A stretch of DNA of 64,000 nt, taken from Papilionanthe hookeriana x Papilionanthe teres. Lineage: Eukaryota; Streptophyta; Magnoliopsida; Asparagales; Orchidaceae. Positions 35,313 to 45,690 of the stretch are shown piece after piece. The notes below the pieces were generated by a model that ran no database searches, was not told the DNA's origin, and saw only the letters and a list, made by a program, of their open reading frames with translations. Where the stretch lies: positions 113,331,738-113,395,737 of the forward strand of contig CM040423.1 in the NCBI GenBank assembly GCA_022702705.1, written 5' to 3'. How positions within the stretch are numbered: the first letter of the stretch is position 1; each line of letters opens with the position of its first letter. The position numbers and the translations under genes are program-made.

Positions 35313-36956
35313 TGATGCACCAAAAATATATACTCTTTTAGCTATATGTTTTTACCTATTTTTGGTGATATTGCACTTTAAAGGAATGTATTTTTCATGA
35401 TTTTTTGCAGGTATGAGGAATATAGGTGATTGGAGCAAAAAGATGCAAAAATGAACCAATTTGGAGTAAAATGGAGCAATTTGAAGGAAAACAGCCACTG
35501 GCGCCGCCGGCGCCAGAATGGGCGCCTCCAGAATTATTGGCACGATAGGGCACCGCCGGTGCCACTATGGGGAGCCACTGGTGCCACTATCGGGCGCCGT
35601 CGGCGCCCTATGTCGGTTCATTTCAAATTGAAGATTTTTGGCAGATTTTTGAAGAGGTGCTTGAAGAAACTCTTAGGGAATTTGTTCCTAACATAAAATT
35701 AAGTGTTCAAGACGAAAAGGAAAGGACGATTGCTGTAGAGAGTGTAAGGAAAGTGTGAGAGAGAGTTAGGGTTTGTGATTTTAAGAGAGATTCTTCTCTA
35801 AGGAGGGGAGAAGAGGGAGTAAAGTGAGAGATTGCTTCTTCATCTTTGTTCCAAGGAGATAAACAAGTGTTGCAAGGAATAGGAAAAGGAATCAAGGGAA
35901 CTTTGAAGGAATTTGCTTTGGGAAGAGAAAGAGATAAGTTGTATTTACTATTGTGGTTTGTAGGACTCTTCTTTCTTATAAAAAATCCATGTGCTCTTAT
36001 ATCTTCTCCATGATTTGTGAGTAGTTTCCCTTGCCTTTCTTCTTACATAAAGTAGTGATGATGTGGTGATGTGGAATTGATGTGCCCTTTAAGTGTATAG
36101 AAGTTGTGATGTTTCTTTCATTTGGAACTTAATTTACTTTTCAATCCGACCAATTAAATTGTTAAAACATGTTGAGGAATATTAATTCCAAAAAGAATTG
36201 AATGTTCTACAACAAGATTGAAGAACCCATTTAATGTCCATGAATGAATTGCCTAGTTCATGGGGATTAAGTGCAAATAAATAGAGAAATGAGTTTTGAT
36301 GGACTTCAAGTTTGAGGTTTCATGTTGACAGAATGGGATCCCCAATTTGGTCTTAAAATTGGTAACTAAAGCATATGGTTAGCCTTCGGGTGAAGGGTGA
36401 GTGGGAGCTCCGTAGTGAGAGTCGGTATCCTCCTAGCCTAGCTATAGATTTAGTGACTAAAGTTAAGATATTGCAATGTTCTTTACTTACTTGGAAGAGG
36501 GGGTACTCTTTTAAGGGTAAAGAAGCAAAAATGCTCCTATTTGGTACAATACAAAAGATTAACATTCTTCATCATCTACACATCATAATCTTTTTGCAGG
36601 AAGGAAGACACTTTTCATATAGAAGTATCTTAAAAATCATATAACCTTGTGTGTGTTAGTTAAATTAGTTCAGTAACTAGAAGTAATCGTAGTAGCTTTA
36701 TTATTACCGTACTTTGCATTAATTAGTTATAGTACACTTGAGCAATTATTACAATTGGTATTGGAATTTAGTGCTATATTTTCTGATTTAAAGAATGCTC
36801 ACCTCCCTGTGGGTTCGATAACCAGGACTCCATTAGAGCCCTGTATTACTTGATACAATACGTATACTTGCGTTGAATTTGTAACTTTACTAAATCATTA
36901 TAAAAATATATAAATTTGACTTCATAAATTCTTACATAATATATAAAGTCGCACCA
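35313..36956 (+). repeat. 3' LTR of E2
   Basis: TGATGCACC...GCACCA, 1644 bp, bounded on the right by CAATA. Matches the 5' LTR throughout. The GC-rich cluster (35495-35615) is longer than in the 5' copy and includes additional 'GCCACTGG(T/C)GCC' units. Confidence 0.93.
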
Positions 36957-36961
36957 CAATA
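36957..36961 (+). repeat. Target-site duplication of E2, right copy
   Basis: CAATA, identical to 23293-23297. E1 integrase sequence resumes directly after it. Confidence 0.92.
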
Positions 36962-37222
36962 CAAGATTGAAATTATTTCATGGGAAACTGAAGTATAGAT
37001 GGATCGGACCTTTCACTATTACTAAAATCAATCAATTAGGTGATGTAATTATCGAAGAACCCGATTCTGGAATAAAGTTTAAAGTTAATGGACAACTATT
37101 AAAGCCATATTTTGGATGGGAATAAACTTAATTTTAAAGAGGTTTAAATATTGGATCAACCTGAATAACTGAAAGTTATGTCGGGCTGACGACGTTAAAC
37201 CAAGCGCTTTGTGGGAGGCAAA
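36962..37222 (+). mobile_element. E1, continuation: integrase C-terminus and post-pol motif
   Basis: Matches E2 from about 30123 onward ('AAGATTGAAATTATTTCATG'). It encodes the end of the E1 integrase C-terminal domain, with 'YRWIGPFTI' and 'VNGQLLKPYFG', to the TAA at 37123. The conserved non-coding motif at 37180-37221 follows. It is then cut by the E3 LTR at 37223. It shows that E1 predates both E2 and E3. Confidence 0.9.
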
Positions 37223-37394
37223 TGATCACTGAAAAATTTATTAAGAAATTCATACCTATTTTTGATGAAATTGCACTTTAAAAAAGGGTATTTTCTTTAT
37301 TTTATTGCATGAATGGAGAATTTAGGTGATAAAAGCAGAAATCATAAAAAGGAGCGGATTTGGAGCAAAAAGGAAGAAAATAATGCAATTTGTG

Positions 37395-37575
37395 CTGAGT
37401 CGCCGACCGCGAGATCGAGCCCGCCGACGGCGAGGTTACGAGGAGACATTTCTGAAGGATTTATAACTGTCTCGCTGACAGCGAGCCCTAGCCCGCCGAC
37501 AACGAGATAGCGCGGTTTGAAGATCTTCTAGAAGCCTCGCCGACAGCGAGGTAGTTCGTCGCCGACGGCGAGCTA
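37395..37575 (+). promoter_or_regulatory. Inverted-repeat cluster in E3 LTR
   Basis: About six units of the type CTCGCC-GAC-GGCGAG (6-bp arms, 3-nt spacer) and partial versions in both orientations, 75-255 bp upstream of the TATA motif. The same architecture as the GGCGCC clusters of E2, with different arm sequence. Confidence 0.6.
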
Positions 37576-37650
37576 GTTTAAATGGCACAGATACATTGAA
37601 CCTGGACACTTTTTGAAGAGATGCTTACACACCTCTTGGACCTTTGCTTA

Positions 37651-37666
37651 CCTCTATATATAGAGG
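37651..37666 (+). promoter_or_regulatory. TATA box of E3 LTR
   Basis: CCTCTATATATAGAGG, a perfect 16-bp palindrome with a consensus TATA core. Transcription would be expected to begin about 25-35 bp downstream, which places the inverted-repeat cluster in U3. Confidence 0.7.
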
Positions 37667-38815
37667 CCGAAATTCAGTCTCTTGGGTGTTAATTTTAGTG
37701 CAGTTGTTTCTTGTGTGAGTTCAAAGGGTGCAATCTTTTAGTCTTTTGTCTAGTTTTGTGTGCAGTTGTGTGTCTTTAGTGAGTCTTTAGTGAGTTTAGT
37801 GAGTAATTAGTGAGTCGTGCTTTGTCTTGGAAGGAAGAGTCGAAAGGAACTACGAGGAGTCCGTTTGGGGATAAATCGAGATAAGTATTTGTATTTATTG
37901 TTTTTAACTTTAAATGAAATCCATGCTTATTTTAGTTCCCATGCATTCTGAGTAGTTTATTGGTCTTTCTCCCTGTTTATGAAATTAAGTGACTTGATGA
38001 AATTAAAATAGAGATACTTATATATATTAATAAATTGTGATAATTTTTACTCAAAACTTAATTTACTTTCAACTGGCCATTTGATTTGTTAAAATATGTT
38101 GATTATCAACTATAGTAAAAATTACATCCGATATTCGGGGAATTCAAAAGCCTTGGAAGGAGGGTGCAAATAAATAGGGAAATAATATCCATTGGGCGTA
38201 GAATTGAGCATTTTAGTGTGACGGACTAAAATATTCAATTCGGTCCTATTGTTTGAGAGCTGAAGTGTAGATGTTAGCCCTCGGGCGAGGGAACGTGGGA
38301 GCTACGAAGTGGCGGTCGGTATCCTCCCAGCCTAGCCGCGGATTCGGTAATCAAACATAGGATTAGTCAATATTCTTTACACTCGTACCAAAGGGTAAAG
38401 AATAGGAATGCTCCTATTTGTCACAATACCTTAAAATTATCTATTTAAATTCATCAATCACTTAAATTTCTAAACAAGGGGAAAGATACTTTTTCTGAAT
38501 AGTTAAGACTTATTTAGCAATTAGTTCAATTTCCTGCACTTTCAATACGTATTAATTTTCTACTTAGTTAAGTTACCTAATTAAAATACTTAGTTTATTT
38601 TATTGCGCTCAAATTTAGAATTCCAAATTTTCGTATACTATTTTAAAAATTATTATTATTAATTTAAATTAGTTGTTATTTAATTTTCTCTTTCCTCGTG
38701 GGATCGATAACCGAGGACTCCACTAGAGCCCTGTATTACTTGATACGATACGTATACTTGCGTAGCATCCACAACATAAAAAATTACAATTCTATACATA
38801 TAAATAGCGGGGTCA

Positions 38816-39058
38816 AGTTTTTGGCGTCGTTGCAATTAAATTAAAAATATCATAATATAAAATTGTGGGTCAGCAAACTACATTTTTTTAGTGTATGTTT
38901 GCTTGTTTGTTTGTTTGTTGTGTTTGTTTGATACTTAATTGAGTCCTACCCTTCCTTAATTATCATTTGTAACATTAAGGAAATGGATTGAATCGAATTT
39001 TGGAACAAATCTAGACAAAAATGAAGTTCGGTGAAATTAGAACTAGTGCCGAACCGCG
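38816..39058 (+). mobile_element. E3 internal region, short (gag-pol absent), cut by E4
   Basis: Primer-site remnant TGGCGTCGTTGCA (38822-38834), then about 100 bp of leader-like sequence with TTTG repeats. Next comes sequence resembling the E2 segment at 30440-30560, i.e. the region after pol ('AAAATGAAGTTCGGTGAAA'). The beginning of an inverted-repeat cluster is broken by E4 at 39059. It therefore appears to be a non-autonomous element without gag-pol. Confidence 0.55.
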
Positions 39059-40216
39059 TGATGCACTGAAAATATATACGGTTTTTACTATCTAATTTTA
39101 CCCATTTATGATGATATCGCACTTCAAAGAAAGGTATTTTTCATGATTTACAGCAAGTATGATGATTTTATGTGATTGGAGTGAAGAGAAGCAAAAAGGA
39201 ACGAATCCGGAGAAAAAAGGAGTTAAAAGGAGCAAAATAGTAAAAAAGTGTTCTGGCACCGCCGGCGCCAAAATGGGCGCCGCCGGTGCCCAAATCCAAA
39301 GAGCACAACAATTAAATGGCACGATAGAGTTCAAATTTGAATAGATTTGACGACTTTTTAAAGGGATGCCTATGGAAACCCTTGGGATTTTGTCCCTATC
39401 TTATAAGTAACTACTTTTGGACGAAAAGTGGTGTGGAAAAAAGTGTATAGAGAGTGTCTTGTGTATTCTAGATTGTTAGGGTTTAGGAGTAGAGAGTGTA
39501 AAGTGAAGATTTGAGAGGGATTCTTCTCTAAGGAGGGGAGGAGAAGAGGTAAAGTGAGAGATTGCTTCTTCCTTTCCATTCTAAAGAGAGAATCAAGTGT
39601 TGAAAAGAAGAGAGAAGAGGATTCAAAGGAATTTCAAGGGAATTGCATTGGGGAAGAGAAAAAGATAAGTTGTATTTTCTTTTGTGATTTGTATGACTTT
39701 TCTTTTATATATAAAATCCATGTTTTATTGTATCTTCTCCATGAATTCTGAGTAGTCTCCCTTGTCTTTCTTCTTGCATAGAGATGTGATGATGGATTGA
39801 TATGGATTTGATGTGCTTTTAATTTAATGAAGAAATTGTGACAGTTTTTCATTTATAACTTAATTTACTTTCGATTTGGCCAATTGAAATGTTAAAATAT
39901 GTTGTTGAACATTAAGTTTGAAATGATTTATTGTCCTACAACAATAATGAAAGATCCATTCAATTTCTATGGATGAATTTTGTAGTTCATGGGAATTGTG
40001 TGCAAATATATAGGGATGTGTTTTGATGGACTTCAATGTGGAGATTTCAGGGTGACAGGCTGAAGTCCCCAAATTGGTTCTAAGATTAGTAGTTAATATC
40101 AAAGGTTAGCCTTCGGGTGGAGGGTGAGTGGGAGCTCTGAAGTGAGAGCCGGTATCCTCCCAGCCTAGCCTTAGAGTTAGTAACTAAACTTAGAATATAT
40201 CAATGTTCTTTTCTTA
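39059..40216 (+). repeat. LTR of E4 (Athila-type), truncated by the large element
   Basis: Begins TGATGCACTG and follows the common LTR plan: an inverted-repeat cluster with GGCACC-GCC-GGCGCC at 39255-39300 and the later landmark blocks up to 'CAATGTTCTTTTCTTA', corresponding to position about 1150 of the related 1.6-kb LTRs. The large element begins at 40217, so the remainder should lie beyond 64000. Confidence 0.8.
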
Positions 40217-42600
40217 TGTTGACCTCATTTTTGATGAGGTCTTCTCTTCTTCTTTTTAGTACTTAGGATCTAGCCTTAGGCTTTCCCTTTGACTATCCTA
40301 GAGGATTAGAATTGAGACCCACCACTTAGAAATTCAAACCACTTCTTAACTCCATGCAAACTCCACAAACTTGATTGTAGACCCCTAATCACCTAGAGGA
40401 TTGAAATCAAATGTGGAAGTTTAAAGGATGAGTTCCTATAGGACTCTTTGGCCTTAGGACCGCCACAGGTGGCTCGGTCCAGTGAAGGGGCTGACTTACA
40501 CACACACTACACCTATACACTACACTTTCACACACCTCCTAAAACCACATCCATACCCAATTTGACCTCCTGACTCATGAAGGTGATTCACATGGATGGT
40601 CCTTAACTTCTAAGCCCTTGGCTAAGAGGGTTAGGAACAACATAGTGAATACCTCAAATGAGTCCTCTCATGGCTCATATAGGCTTAACATGGCTTCATG
40701 GCTCAACCAAAATGATTTCATTTCACTTACATTTACCCAATCTTCAATTTTCCAAATTTTTAATTTTTGACCCCGGGGACCCTGCACCCACCGCCTAGCC
40801 TACCCAAAACCCTTGAAATTACCCAAAATTTTCAAAATCCTCCAAAATCACCCAAAATTTCTCAAAACCAATCCCAAACATTCCCACATCACTCAAATTG
40901 ATCATTCATAGCCAAAAATACCAAAAATTCCAAAAATACCTCCCAATACCCTCCAAATACCCAAAATGCCCCTCTTAGCCAAAAAATCCAAAAATTCAGA
41001 AAATTCCCAGAAAATTTCATAAAATCCCAAATATTCCCAATTTCATTTTGTTCAACTACACCATGGGCCAATTTTGTCAATTTACTCCACTTTTGTCAAA
41101 ATCCCCAAATTGATTTTAACCCAAAGTGAACCCAATGTCAAACCAGACCTACCCAATTGACCCAAATTCTGGTCCAATTCAATTCTAAACTTCAATTCAA
41201 CATCCCCAACACCAATTTAGACCAAATTCAAGCCCAATTTGATTGAAATTTGAATCCAATTTCACTTTTGACCTTAAAACCCAATTTGGACCCATGACCC
41301 AAACTTAGCTCAAACTCACTCAATTCAACTCCAATTAACCCCAAATCTTTTCTAAACCTTCCCTAGCATCCCCACAAAAAAATGCTAACATGATTTGCCC
41401 AAAATTTAGACCCAAACCCCACTCAAATTCAACCCAAAGCTAAAAGACCCAATTTTGACCTAAGCCCAAACCTAGCCCAAATAAGCCCAAACCCCAAAAT
41501 AAAAAACCCAACCAAAGTCAAAACCTCTTTGAAACAGTCCCATAAACATTTCCCAACATTAATTTTACATCAATTTCAACCCTAGCCCAACATTGGCCCA
41601 AGTTAGCCCAATTTGACCTACATTGGCCACTTTCCAAATGAACCCAAATTCAAACCAATTCAATTCCAAATCACACCAAATTGACTTCAAACTATTCATG
41701 AAACATCCCTAAACCAATTGCAACATTTATTTGACATGGTCCTTCAAATAATTTTCACCCAAATACCCATCCTAAAATAAAAAAAACCCACTTCCCTAAA
41801 CCATTTTAAAAGCCCACCTTTACCAATTTTTAAAAGCCCAAACCCATCCTAAAGCCCACACTACAATCTCATCTCATCCTCACTCAATTAATATCACTCC
41901 CTAAGTACTAAATCCATCATGAAAATCAAACCAAAATGGTATTATGCCAAATCCCATCAAATAACTCCAAAATATCCAAAATCCTTAAAAATCCATTTTT
42001 ATGAAATTGACCAAACTTTTTCCAAGCCATAAGCAAGTCATGAAGCCATGCATGAGCCACATGGAAGCCATGAAAGCCCTTTACATGTCACCATGCTATC
42101 TTCGGCAAATGGAGGGGGTCCTTTCCATATTCCTTTAAGGTGATTAACCATGTTCATGTCTCCCCTAAACCATGTTTAACCTTAATTGTACTTGGATGGT
42201 GACCCTTCCCCACTAATCAAGCTGACCTAAACCACTTTCTCTTCAGCCCAAACTAGCCATGGGGAGGTGCACCTAGCCCAAAAGGATGGGTTGACCCAAA
42301 TCAAGCCAAAATGGCCTCTCCCCCATACCATTTTAATCCAAACACTTTACACATGTCCAAGCCCAATTGTCTTCACCAACTTCAAGCCCTGGACCTCCTG
42401 ACCCTGAGGGTGACTCATGCCTGCCGGCCAGCCACCTGGGTCGCCGGAAAATTCCATGGCCGAGACATGGGAAGGAGCCAAGCAAAGAAATTCCACCTTG
42501 CTGAGTTGCCCCATGCCCAGTGGCCATTGCAGTGTTCTTCCCTTGCCAAGAGCAGTCGATCCCGGTCCCTAACTCCCTGGGGAGGCCCTCCGGCCTCTCC

Positions 42601-42608
42601 TATTTAAA
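42601..42608 (+). promoter_or_regulatory. Candidate TATA box of the 5' LTR
   Basis: TATTTAAA in a GC-rich context, conserved in all three LTR copies of the family (63293-63300, and in reverse complement at 634-643). It implies a long transcribed R-U5 leader of about 5 kb in the 5' LTR. Confidence 0.55.
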
Positions 42609-43617
42609 CACCACCTCTCTCGGCCATGGAAGAGGTGCTCGAACCAACCTTAAGGAATCTCTACCAAAATCATTCCGGACCACTCTCCACACATAGAGCA
42701 CTTGATTCCCACCGGATTCCGACCCCGATTCCCTCCAGTTGAGCTCGATTTTGAGTTCGAATCTCGGCACAAAAGCCGGGACACTTCTTCACGGTGGACC
42801 AATCCTCAAATTGATTGATCCTACACCTTCACCGGACCAAGAGAAGAAGTTTACCGGCAAAAGCCCCCTCACCGGGCCGGCCATTGCTTCCGGCCTCCAA
42901 GCTTTGTGATCGGGCTTGGTCGAAATCTTACCTAGACAATTCACTGGGCCAAGGGACTTCATCCGGAGCTTGCTTGGACCCAATCGAAGGTGACACAACT
43001 CTCAGATCGAAGCTTCACTTCTCTGAGCAATGGTATGGACTCACTCTTCTTCCCGAGCTTACAGAGATTCTCCATTTAATTTGAGCCAATTTAAATACAT
43101 GTTTACCGTATGGATGTGTTCGTCTCCTCAAGACGAATCCATAGAGCATAAGAACACAAAAATTCGTTGAGAATCGAGTGAGAAATTAGGGTTAGAAGGC
43201 TGACGGTCACGGGTGCACACCAATCGTAGATGATGACCAGGAGCCGTCGGATCGAGCGTGTATCGAGCAGATGGCCAGGATCGCGCCGGACGGAGCAACG
43301 AAACATGAACCGCGGGGCCCTGGAGCGCTGAGTCAGATGGCGGCACCGAATCAGAAGACGACACGCGGCGCTTCGGAGATGCCTAGGTTGAGTTGGCGCC
43401 GCGTGGATAAGTAAGAAATTAGGGTATTTTCCTATTTTTTTAATTCCCTAAACTTCAAAAATGCATAACTTTGTGTAAGAAAATCAGAAAAATAAAATAA
43501 AAATACCCTCTTGCTCGGTGAACGAGAGGAGAATAATGTGGAAAAGAAATCATTCAATTTCATTGAGTATTTGATTTTTAATAATTTATTTACTCTCTGC
43601 ACATTTTCAATTCTCCA

Positions 43618-43695
43618 TGCATGTATACAATTCACCATGGCATGAGACCATAGGGCTGCATGTATACAATTCACCATGGCATGAGACCATAGGGC
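43618..43695 (+). repeat. Tandem duplication of 39 bp in the 5' LTR
   Basis: Two adjacent identical-looking copies (43618-43656 and 43657-43695), each TGCATGTATACAATTCACC followed by ATGGCATGAGACCATAGGGC. Confidence 0.9.
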
Positions 43696-45189
43696 TTTTG
43701 AAGCCTTTGAATTTGGGAACATTCCCTGAATTTTCCAAAGTCAGAGGCCATCCCTATGAAGAATTATTGATTTTTCAATTCTAGGTTGCTAGTTTGAGTA
43801 TTTTAATTCCAATACTTATCATATTGTGAAATAAATTCTAGGAAAATTTGGTGATGTTTATTATGACCAGAGGACCCTAGGGAAAATAGGTTTTGCGTTA
43901 ATTCACTTGTAGTAACCTTAATTGGCTTAAACACCCAAAATGGTGCTTTAATTAATTAGAGCTAATCACACATCAAATTGACTTGAAATCAATTCACCAC
44001 TAACCTTTAAGATCAGAGGAACCCACCATAAAAGTTTGAAGTCAATTGGACTTGGTTAGCCCTATCAAATGGGTTGATTAAGCCATTTAGCCAAAATTAA
44101 ACTTAAAAAATTCACAACTTTCAAAATACTTTTAAAAAATTCACCAAATTGGTTTTGCAGCCTCTCTGATATCAGGGGAATTTAAGAAAATTAAAATTGC
44201 AATTTTCTAAAAAAGTTGATTTTTTGCATTATTTTAATATTTTTGATAATTAAAAAATAATAAAAATCACAAAAATAATAAAATTCACCAAAATGTCACA
44301 TTTTGAATTTTAATCACTTAGGAACAAATCCCATATTTTTCTTAGGTCTCTATGATGAGATATTAAATTTTAAAGCCCTAGGGTAATTTTAAATTTAAAA
44401 AAAATGTATTTTCTAGCATTTCCACTAAAATAATTATAATAAATCAAAGAAAAATCAGAAAATTATAAAAATTAGTTCTCTGATTTCCTTGATATCAGAG
44501 AGATTTTTGAAAAATATAAAATTCATTTTTCAGCCTTTATTTTATTTTTAAATTAATTAATGCTCCAAAATTCAAAATAATTATAATAAAAAGAATATAA
44601 TTCAAAAAATCACCAAAATTGGTCCAAGTGGTTCTCTGGTCATTAGGAATTTCCCATAATTTTCTTAAGGACAGAAACTTTCCCTTGGTCATGTTATTGA
44701 ATTTCCCTTGGAAATCCCTATTTTCTACAAAAAATAATTACATAAATAATTAAATACAGAAAAATCACATTTTCTCCTCTAATGTCTTTATTGACATATG
44801 AGTGAAGTGACATAAAATTTTAAAATTCATGTGAGTTCAATTTAGTGAGTTATGAAATTATTAAGCTTGAAGGGCAAAATGGTAATTAAAATTTTTAACC
44901 CTTAATTAAAACTTTAGGCATAATAAAATGAAAGAGGAAAATATTTGATCCTAACCTGATTTGGATGATTGAAATTTAAATAATTAAAGGGTAGAAACCT
45001 ACTAAACAATTTAAAAATAATTAAAATAAACCTTAATTAAATAGTTAATTAAATTTGAAAGAATAATAAAAAAAATTGGAATTATTAAAATAGGGATGTT
45101 ATTAGGAAGAAATTTGTTCTTTAATTTAAGAATCCCTAAATTAATCACTTCAATAATATTTAATTCCTAATAAAATAGATAATCCAAAT

Positions 45190-45690
45190 TGAAAATTTAA
45201 AATGCTAAAAGACTTAATCATTAAATTAAATTAAAATTAAAATTATTTAAATTAAATCCTTTTAAAATTTCAATTAAATTAATACTTTAACAATTAAAAT
45301 TAAATTATCTTTAAAACATAAAAAAATAAAATATTAAATTAAAATTAAAAATTAAATTAAAATTAAATTAAAATTTAATTAAACTAAATTAGATAAAATT
45401 AAATTAAAACATATTAAATTAAATCAAATTAAATCAAATTAAATTAAATTAAATTAAATTAAATTAAGTTAAATTAAATTAAATTAAACTAAAATTAAAT
45501 TAAATTAAATCACATTAAATTAAATTAAATTAAATTAAAACATATTAAATTAATTTAAATTAAATTAAATTAAAATAAAACCAAGTTAAAATTAAAATTA
45601 AATTAAATTAAATAAATCAAATAAAAATTAAAATTAAACAAAAATAAACCAAACTAAAATTAAATTAAATTAAATTGAATTAAAAATAAC
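45190..45690. repeat. (AAATT)n / (TTAAA)n low-complexity tract
   Basis: About 500 bp of almost only A and T built on AAATT pentamers, with perfect runs at 45425-45465 and scattered AAATC/AAACT variants. Inside the U5 part of the 5' LTR. Confidence 0.93.

Larger units (their letters stand above)
23298..36956 (+). mobile_element. Athila-type LTR retrotransposon E2, complete, nested in E1
   Basis: 13,659 bp bounded by TG...CA LTRs and the 5-bp duplication CAATA. Internal order: tRNA-Asp-type primer site, gag, protease, RT, RNase H, integrase, a conserved non-coding motif, two extra ORFs each preceded by a GC-rich inverted-repeat cluster, a purine-rich tract, and the 3' LTR. Clearly related to E1 but a separate family member. 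Genes contain stops and frame changes, so it is probably not autonomous today. Confidence 0.95.
37223..38815 (+). repeat. 5' LTR of E3 (another Athila-type family)
   Basis: Begins TGATCACTG, ends GGGGTCA, and is followed by a primer site, so it is a 5' LTR of 1593 bp. It has the shared LTR landmarks but its own GC-rich cluster (37395-37575) built on CTCGCC-GAC-GGCGAG. A 16-bp palindromic TATA motif lies at 37651. The flanking sequence on the left is GGCAAA of E1. Confidence 0.87.

Noticed and set aside
37223..38815. E3 LTR considered as the 3' LTR of E1
   Set aside because: It differs clearly from the E1 5' LTR (another inverted-repeat sequence, other head) and is followed by a primer site, so it is the 5' LTR of another element.
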